Virus record (IMG/VR): IMGVR_UViG_3300036944_000501 | Coordinates: 1 to 38,444 of that record | Length of the DNA stretch: 38,444 bases | Reading direction: 5' to 3' (one strand) | Source of the DNA: a virus | Shown: one piece after another, positions 35,207 to 38,444 of the stretch | How positions within the stretch are numbered: the stretch's first letter is position 1 | Layout: each line of letters begins with the position of its first letter | Made by a program: the position numbers and the translations under genes | The notes under the pieces: generated by a model | The model's database searches: none | What the model saw: the letters and a program-made list of their open reading frames with translations, nothing else | What the model was told of the DNA's origin: nothing

Positions 35207-35391
35207 TGGGGGTTTCTGGTGAACGCGTTCTCAGCGCCATCCGCCGGGCGGTCGATGTCACCGGGGTTCCGGTTGATGCCGACGAGGTTTTGGCCCGCCG
35301 TCGCCTTGAGGGCGCACTTGAAGTCGAGTTCCGACGCGAGGGGCTGACCTGCTCCGGCTGCGGCGATCTCGAATGGGAGCCGGAAGATTGA
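35206..35391 (+). CDS. Small protein of unknown function
   Basis: Predicted 61 aa from ATG 35206 (TGATG overlap). VSGERVLSAIRRAVDVTGVP, then DADEVLARRRLEGALEVEFR and REGLTCSGCGDLEWEPED, the last with a CxxC. It may bind zinc together with the next gene product, but only one Cys pair is present. Unknown. Confidence 0.5.
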   Translation: MGVSGERVLSAIRRAVDVTGVPVDADEVLARRRLEGALEVEFRREGLTCSGCGDLEWEPED

Positions 35392-35519
35392 ACCCGCTCC
35401 CCAAGCATCCCACCCCATGCAGCGAACCCGGCTGCACAGCGCCCGGCGTCGTCCGCGTGCAGGGCAGCAAGTCCCTCTTCTGCTTCACCCACAAGCCAGT
35501 CGGAAGGAAGATTCTGTGA
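35373..35519 (+). CDS. Short zinc-finger-like protein
   Basis: Predicted 48 aa from ATG 35373, or 43 aa from TTG 35388, which has a better-placed GGAG; the start is uncertain. PTPCSEPGCTAPGVVRVQGS then LFCFTHKP gives a Cx4C...CxxH set, an obvious small zinc site. Its stop overlaps the next GTG start (GTGA). It is too short for most gene finders. Confidence 0.6.
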   Translation: MGAGRLNPLPKHPTPCSEPGCTAPGVVRVQGSKSLFCFTHKPVGRKIL

Positions 35520-35899
35520 GCAGCACCGTTCAAATCGAAAGCCGCTTGTTCGACGGCGCTCGTCTGATCAAGACCATGGATGCCGACGCCGCCAAGGGCG
35601 TCACCTGGGCCTTTGAAGACGGCCGCATGGCTCGCGCCGATCTCTGCCAGAAGATGCTGGAAGACGGCGTGATCGCCCCTGAGGAGGACGGGTTGTTTCC
35701 CGGACTCGGCCAGACCTTCCGTCTCGCGCCATATCCGAAGCCGCTGGAGGACTTCGTGTCCGAGCGCTGCGGTCCCGATTGGGTCGTGGCGAAGCGCCGT
35801 AGCGCCAAGCTCAAGGCCGCCCATCGCACCGTCATCCTTCCTCGCGAGTTCGCCGCCGCTCAACGCGAATGGGCTGCACGCCATCGGGTGGCCGCATGA
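35516..35899 (+). CDS. Early protein of unknown function
   Basis: Predicted 127 aa from GTG 35516, overlapping the zinc protein stop. STVQIESRLFDGARLIKTMD, then AKGVTWAFEDGRMARADLCQ, GLGQTFRLAPYPKPLEDFVS and LKAAHRTVILPREFAAAQRE. Mixed alpha/beta; no motif recognised. Coupled to the next gene by ATGA. Confidence 0.55.
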   Translation: MSSTVQIESRLFDGARLIKTMDADAAKGVTWAFEDGRMARADLCQKMLEDGVIAPEEDGLFPGLGQTFRLAPYPKPLEDFVSERCGPDWVVAKRRSAKLKAAHRTVILPREFAAAQREWAARHRVAA

Positions 35900-36300
35900 C
35901 CTCCGTTCCTCACTCCGGCGCAAAGAGCGTGACCCCCGGCGGTTCTGTTGCTGGCGGGCATACGCCAGGGCCTTGGGTCGTTACGTCCGATGGACACTAT
36001 GTATCGCCCGCAGCAGACCTAACCAAGATCGTCGCTCTGGTCTTTAGGCCGGACACGGACAGCGAGACGGAGCGGCTCGACAACGCCCGCCTGATCGCCG
36101 CCGCGCCTGAACTGCTGGAGGCTCTGCGCGAAGCCCGCGACGCGCTTCATCAGCACTACGTCGATTGGGATGGCGAGCCGGAAGACGCGGTCCCCCTCCA
36201 ACTGGCCCGCGCGAAGTGTGAAACCGCCATCGCCAAGGCTACGGCAGGCGAGACCCGCAACGCCGAACCCATCCACCGCCGGGACGGAGACGAGGGGTGA
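35896..36300 (+). CDS. HTPGPW-type phage protein
   Basis: Predicted 134 aa from ATG 35896. After MTSVPHSGAKSVTPGGSVAG comes HTPGPWVVTSDGHYVSPAAD and NARLIAAAPELLEALREARD, a widespread family of phage small proteins with unknown function. The leader HSGAKSVTPGG is like those at 138 and 804. The C-terminus ends in a charged linker. Stop overlaps the next GTG (GTGA). Confidence 0.65.
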   Translation: MTSVPHSGAKSVTPGGSVAGGHTPGPWVVTSDGHYVSPAADLTKIVALVFRPDTDSETERLDNARLIAAAPELLEALREARDALHQHYVDWDGEPEDAVPLQLARAKCETAIAKATAGETRNAEPIHRRDGDEG

Positions 36301-36953
36301 TCGCCGCCCTCTACGTCGAGACGGGAGGCGCCTATTACGGCCTGGACGGGATCGACCCTTGGGACGAGGCCCGCGACGCCCGCCTGTATGATGGCCCGCA
36401 TCCCGTCGTCGCTCACCCGCCATGTCCTCGCTGGGGCAAGATGTGGTTCGGCCAGCCGTTGACTGTGAAGCTGACCGGGCGCCGCAAGAGCAAGGGCTCT
36501 GACGCGGGCTGCTTCGGCGCCGCTCTGACGGCGACGCGGAACTTCGGCGGCGTGCTGGAGCACCCTTGGGGCTCACATGCTTGGCCGTGGTTTGGCCTGG
36601 CCGCTCCCCCGCGGGCCGGCGGCTGGATCAAGGCCGACCAATTCGGCGGCTGGACCTGCTGCGTCGAGCAAGGGCGCTACGGGCACTACGCCCGGAAGCC
36701 TACCCTCCTCTACGCCGTTGGCACCAACCTGCCGGAGCTGGACTGGGGTGAGAGCGAAGCCCGATACGACCCGGCCGTGGTCGAGCGCATGGGGCTGAAG
36801 CGCGCCAAGCGCCTGGGTGAAGTTGGCGCCCGAGGTGGCGGCACCGACAGCAGCCCGCGCATCCACACGCCCGAACCCTTCCGCGACCTCCTGATCGGCA
36901 TGGCCCGGTCGGTGCGGCGCGACGAACTTCCGCTTTTCAGGAGCGCGGCATGA
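36297..36953 (+). CDS. Conserved phage protein with PPC motif, methyltransferase-like guess
   Basis: Predicted 218 aa from GTG 36297. YVETGGAYYGLDGIDPWDEA, then GPHPVVAHPPCPRWGKMWFG, FGGVLEHPWGSHAWPWFGLA and FGGWTCCVEQGRYGHYARKP. A PPC motif followed by an EHP/GW region resembles the layout of DNA cytosine methyltransferase-type proteins, but the SAM-binding FxGxG is not seen, so an enzymatic role is a guess. The C-terminus (EPFRDLLIGMARSVRRDELP) is helical. Overlaps both neighbours. Confidence 0.5.
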   Translation: MIAALYVETGGAYYGLDGIDPWDEARDARLYDGPHPVVAHPPCPRWGKMWFGQPLTVKLTGRRKSKGSDAGCFGAALTATRNFGGVLEHPWGSHAWPWFGLAAPPRAGGWIKADQFGGWTCCVEQGRYGHYARKPTLLYAVGTNLPELDWGESEARYDPAVVERMGLKRAKRLGEVGARGGGTDSSPRIHTPEPFRDLLIGMARSVRRDELPLFRSAA

Positions 36954-38444
36954 CCGACTGGAACGAACACGAAGATGCCATTGCCGATGCAATCGAAGAC
37001 AGCATCGACATGGACTGGACCTCGCGCACCGGCGCCAAGGCGGTTGTCGCGTGGCTGAATGGGAACGCAGCCGCCCCCGCCGCTCCCCAAGCCGCAGGGG
37101 TGGGGGAGCCTGTCGAGACTGGAAACGGCCCGCTGTATGATCTGGTCACTTTCCTTAGGCCGGAGTTCCGGGAGGAGACGAAGCTGCACCTGGCCCGGCG
37201 CACGTCCGCCCTTCTCCGCGTCCCATCGCGCGAGCCGGAAGGCGGGGCGGTGAGCGACCCGTATGTCGCAGAGACCCTGCGGCTTCTTGCGTCTGACGAC
37301 CCCGAAGAACAGGCTCGCGGATCCGCGCGGGTTCAGGCGGACCTAGAAGAGTGTCGCGCGGCGCGACAGCGTACCGACACTGTCAACGCCGGGCCGAGCG
37401 GAGGGTTCGACATAACCGACGTCCGCTATGGCCTTCACCTCATAGCGAATGAGGATTGTGACGAGGTCGCTGCTTCCTATTACGCCAAGAAGGCTCTGTC
37501 ACATCTAGCCGCCCCCGCCCCGTCATCGCTGGCGGGTGGGGAGGTCATGAACGATGACGCGCCGACGTATATGCGCCTCGCTCAAGCCTTGTCGCGCCAC
37601 CCCGAGGTCATGGTCGTTGAGCGATCTGACCCGACCCTGGAGCTGACGCCGGACAGCCTAGAACACCTGCTGGAAGACGTGTTTCCGCTCGCCGCCCTAT
37701 CCCCGGAAGCCCCAGCGCGTGACGTTCAGGGTCTTGTCCGTCCTGATGCGATGGCGGGCCGTCGTTGGAGGCATAAGGGACGCGGAACGACATACACGTC
37801 GCTTGGGTTCGGAAAGGCGCAATGCTCGCCGTCCGGCCTCTTGGACGACGAAAACGTGGTGATCTATCAGGGAGACGACGGTTCGCTGTGGGCGCGCCGC
37901 CATGCCGAGTTTTCGGACGGTCGTTTCGAGGAAATCGAAGCCCTCACCCCCCGCCATGAAGCCCCAGCCTCGGAAGGGCAGCGCCTGACAGCGGAACAAG
38001 CGTGGGCCGACCTTCTCGAAAATGCCGACCGAAACTTGCCAGAGGACAGCCCCATGTTGCTCGTCACATGGGAGGAAATGGCGGATTACATGAACCGCGC
38101 GCAGCCCCAATCCTGCGCTGTTCATGCCGACGCCAAGCATGAAGCCCCAGCCGAGGGGGCGGGGGAAGTCGATTTGGCGGCCAGAGCATTGCTCGATGCC
38201 TGCTACAAAGCGGACGAGAATAGCGACCTGTCGGATTTCGTTGACGGGATGTTGCTGACCCGCCTCGACAAAGCCCTCCGCGCCCGTTCGTCTGCGCCGG
38301 AAGCCCGCGAGGAAGCACTAGGAAACCTGCTGGCAGTCATTCACGGCGACGGCGGACACAGGGCACTGGAAGTCGGAACCAAACAGGCTGCGCTTGAGGC
38401 TGAAAAGATCGTTGCTGGTTTATTTGCCGCCCCGAGCGCCGACA
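36950..38444 (+). CDS. Modular early protein, C-terminus beyond the window
   Basis: Open from ATG 36950 to the last base, at least 498 residues. It is a chain of small modules joined by Ala/Pro/Glu-rich linkers: an N-terminal acidic helix; YDLVTFLRPEFREETKLHLA; YGLHLIANEDCDEVAASYYA; a DUF1653-like unit RRWRHKGRGTTYTSLGFGKA then VVIYQGDDGSLWARRHAEFS; LTAEQAWADLLENADRN; and LLAVIHGDGGHRALEVGTKQ. The linker DNA CATGAAGCCCCAGCC is repeated exactly at 37955-37969 and 38138-38152. Architecture is like rapidly shuffled Ea22-type phage proteins. Confidence 0.6.
   Translation, partial: MTDWNEHEDAIADAIEDSIDMDWTSRTGAKAVVAWLNGNAAAPAAPQAAGVGEPVETGNGPLYDLVTFLRPEFREETKLHLARRTSALLRVPSREPEGGAVSDPYVAETLRLLASDDPEEQARGSARVQADLEECRAARQRTDTVNAGPSGGFDITDVRYGLHLIANEDCDEVAASYYAKKALSHLAAPAPSSLAGGEVMNDDAPTYMRLAQALSRHPEVMVVERSDPTLELTPDSLEHLLEDVFPLAALSPEAPARDVQGLVRPDAMAGRRWRHKGRGTTYTSLGFGKAQCSPSGLLDDENVVIYQGDDGSLWARRHAEFSDGRFEEIEALTPRHEAPASEGQRLTAEQAWADLLENADRNLPEDSPMLLVTWEEMADYMNRAQPQSCAVHADAKHEAPAEGAGEVDLAARALLDACYKADENSDLSDFVDGMLLTRLDKALRARSSAPEAREEALGNLLAVIHGDGGHRALEVGTKQAALEAEKIVAGLFAAPSAD
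37955..38152 (+). repeat. Direct repeat encoding HEAPA linkers
   Basis: CATGAAGCCCCAGCC occurs at 37955-37969 and 38138-38152, same reading frame (HEAPA), 183 bases apart. A shorter version, GAAGCCCCAGC, is at 37706-37716. The repeats flank modules of the last gene and could be recombination points. Confidence 0.7.

Noticed and set aside
1-38444. CRISPR arrays, insertion sequences and intact rRNA
   Set aside because: No regularly spaced repeats, transposase genes or rRNA motifs were seen on reading both strands.

Overview
The window is GC-rich temperate phage DNA from an alphaproteobacterial host. Caulobacterales (Brevundimonas/Caulobacter-like) is the best guess, from codon use, an alphaproteobacterial-type SspB, the small-protein families and frequent leaderless or GTG starts. 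I see no tail tube, tape measure or tail sheath. The late block runs terminase, portal, scaffold, capsid, adaptor, tail hub/nozzle, GNAT-like small protein, large internal proteins. That order indicates a short-tailed (podovirus-like) virion. No clear host chromosomal gene is present.

Layout: (1) 1-2447, plus strand: the end of a tightly packed operon of small early genes (ASCH-domain protein, others) finishing in a tyrosine integrase. (2) 2436-2640: an attP-like region with the 3' part of a tRNA-Gly(CCC) gene flanked by two pairs of arm-type repeats. Phage genes lie on both sides, so this looks like an unintegrated phage genome, or the junction of tandem prophages. (3) 2644-23472, minus strand: the late region, transcribed from terminase (right) to lysis (left). 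It holds TerS, a TerL split into two overlapping ORFs, portal, scaffold, DUF5309-type major capsid protein with a strong terminator behind it, head-tail proteins, tail appendage proteins with repeats, three putative ejection proteins, then holin, endolysin, Rz/Rz1-type spanins and an HTH-metallophosphoesterase. One small plus-strand membrane gene (5602-5844) sits inside it. (4) 24176-24741: a gene-poor stretch with several strong nested helices on the minus strand, probably a structured non-coding RNA, between the replication and packaging genes. (5) 24742-29028, minus strand: replication/early block with a CII-like regulator, an SspB homologue, RusA resolvase, a DnaA domain-IV-only protein and a winged-helix replication protein with iteron-like repeats inside its gene. 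(6) 29419-30910: immunity region with divergent Cro-like and CI-like genes. One operator motif recurs at the immunity promoters and at the promoter of the rightward operon. (7) 30932-38444, plus strand: early recombination/accessory operon with Rad52-like annealing protein, SSB, coiled-coil protein, NinB, HNH nuclease, small zinc proteins and a modular protein cut by the window edge.

How it works together (inference): the CI-like repressor binds a shared ATGCGTNNNATGCATATTC-type operator to silence both the cro promoter and the rightward early promoter. Lytic growth would use the DnaA-like and winged-helix proteins at an origin inside the replication gene, with RusA, Rad52-like protein, SSB and NinB for recombination. 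The phage SspB could redirect ClpXP. Packaging, assembly and lysis follow from the long minus-strand late block.
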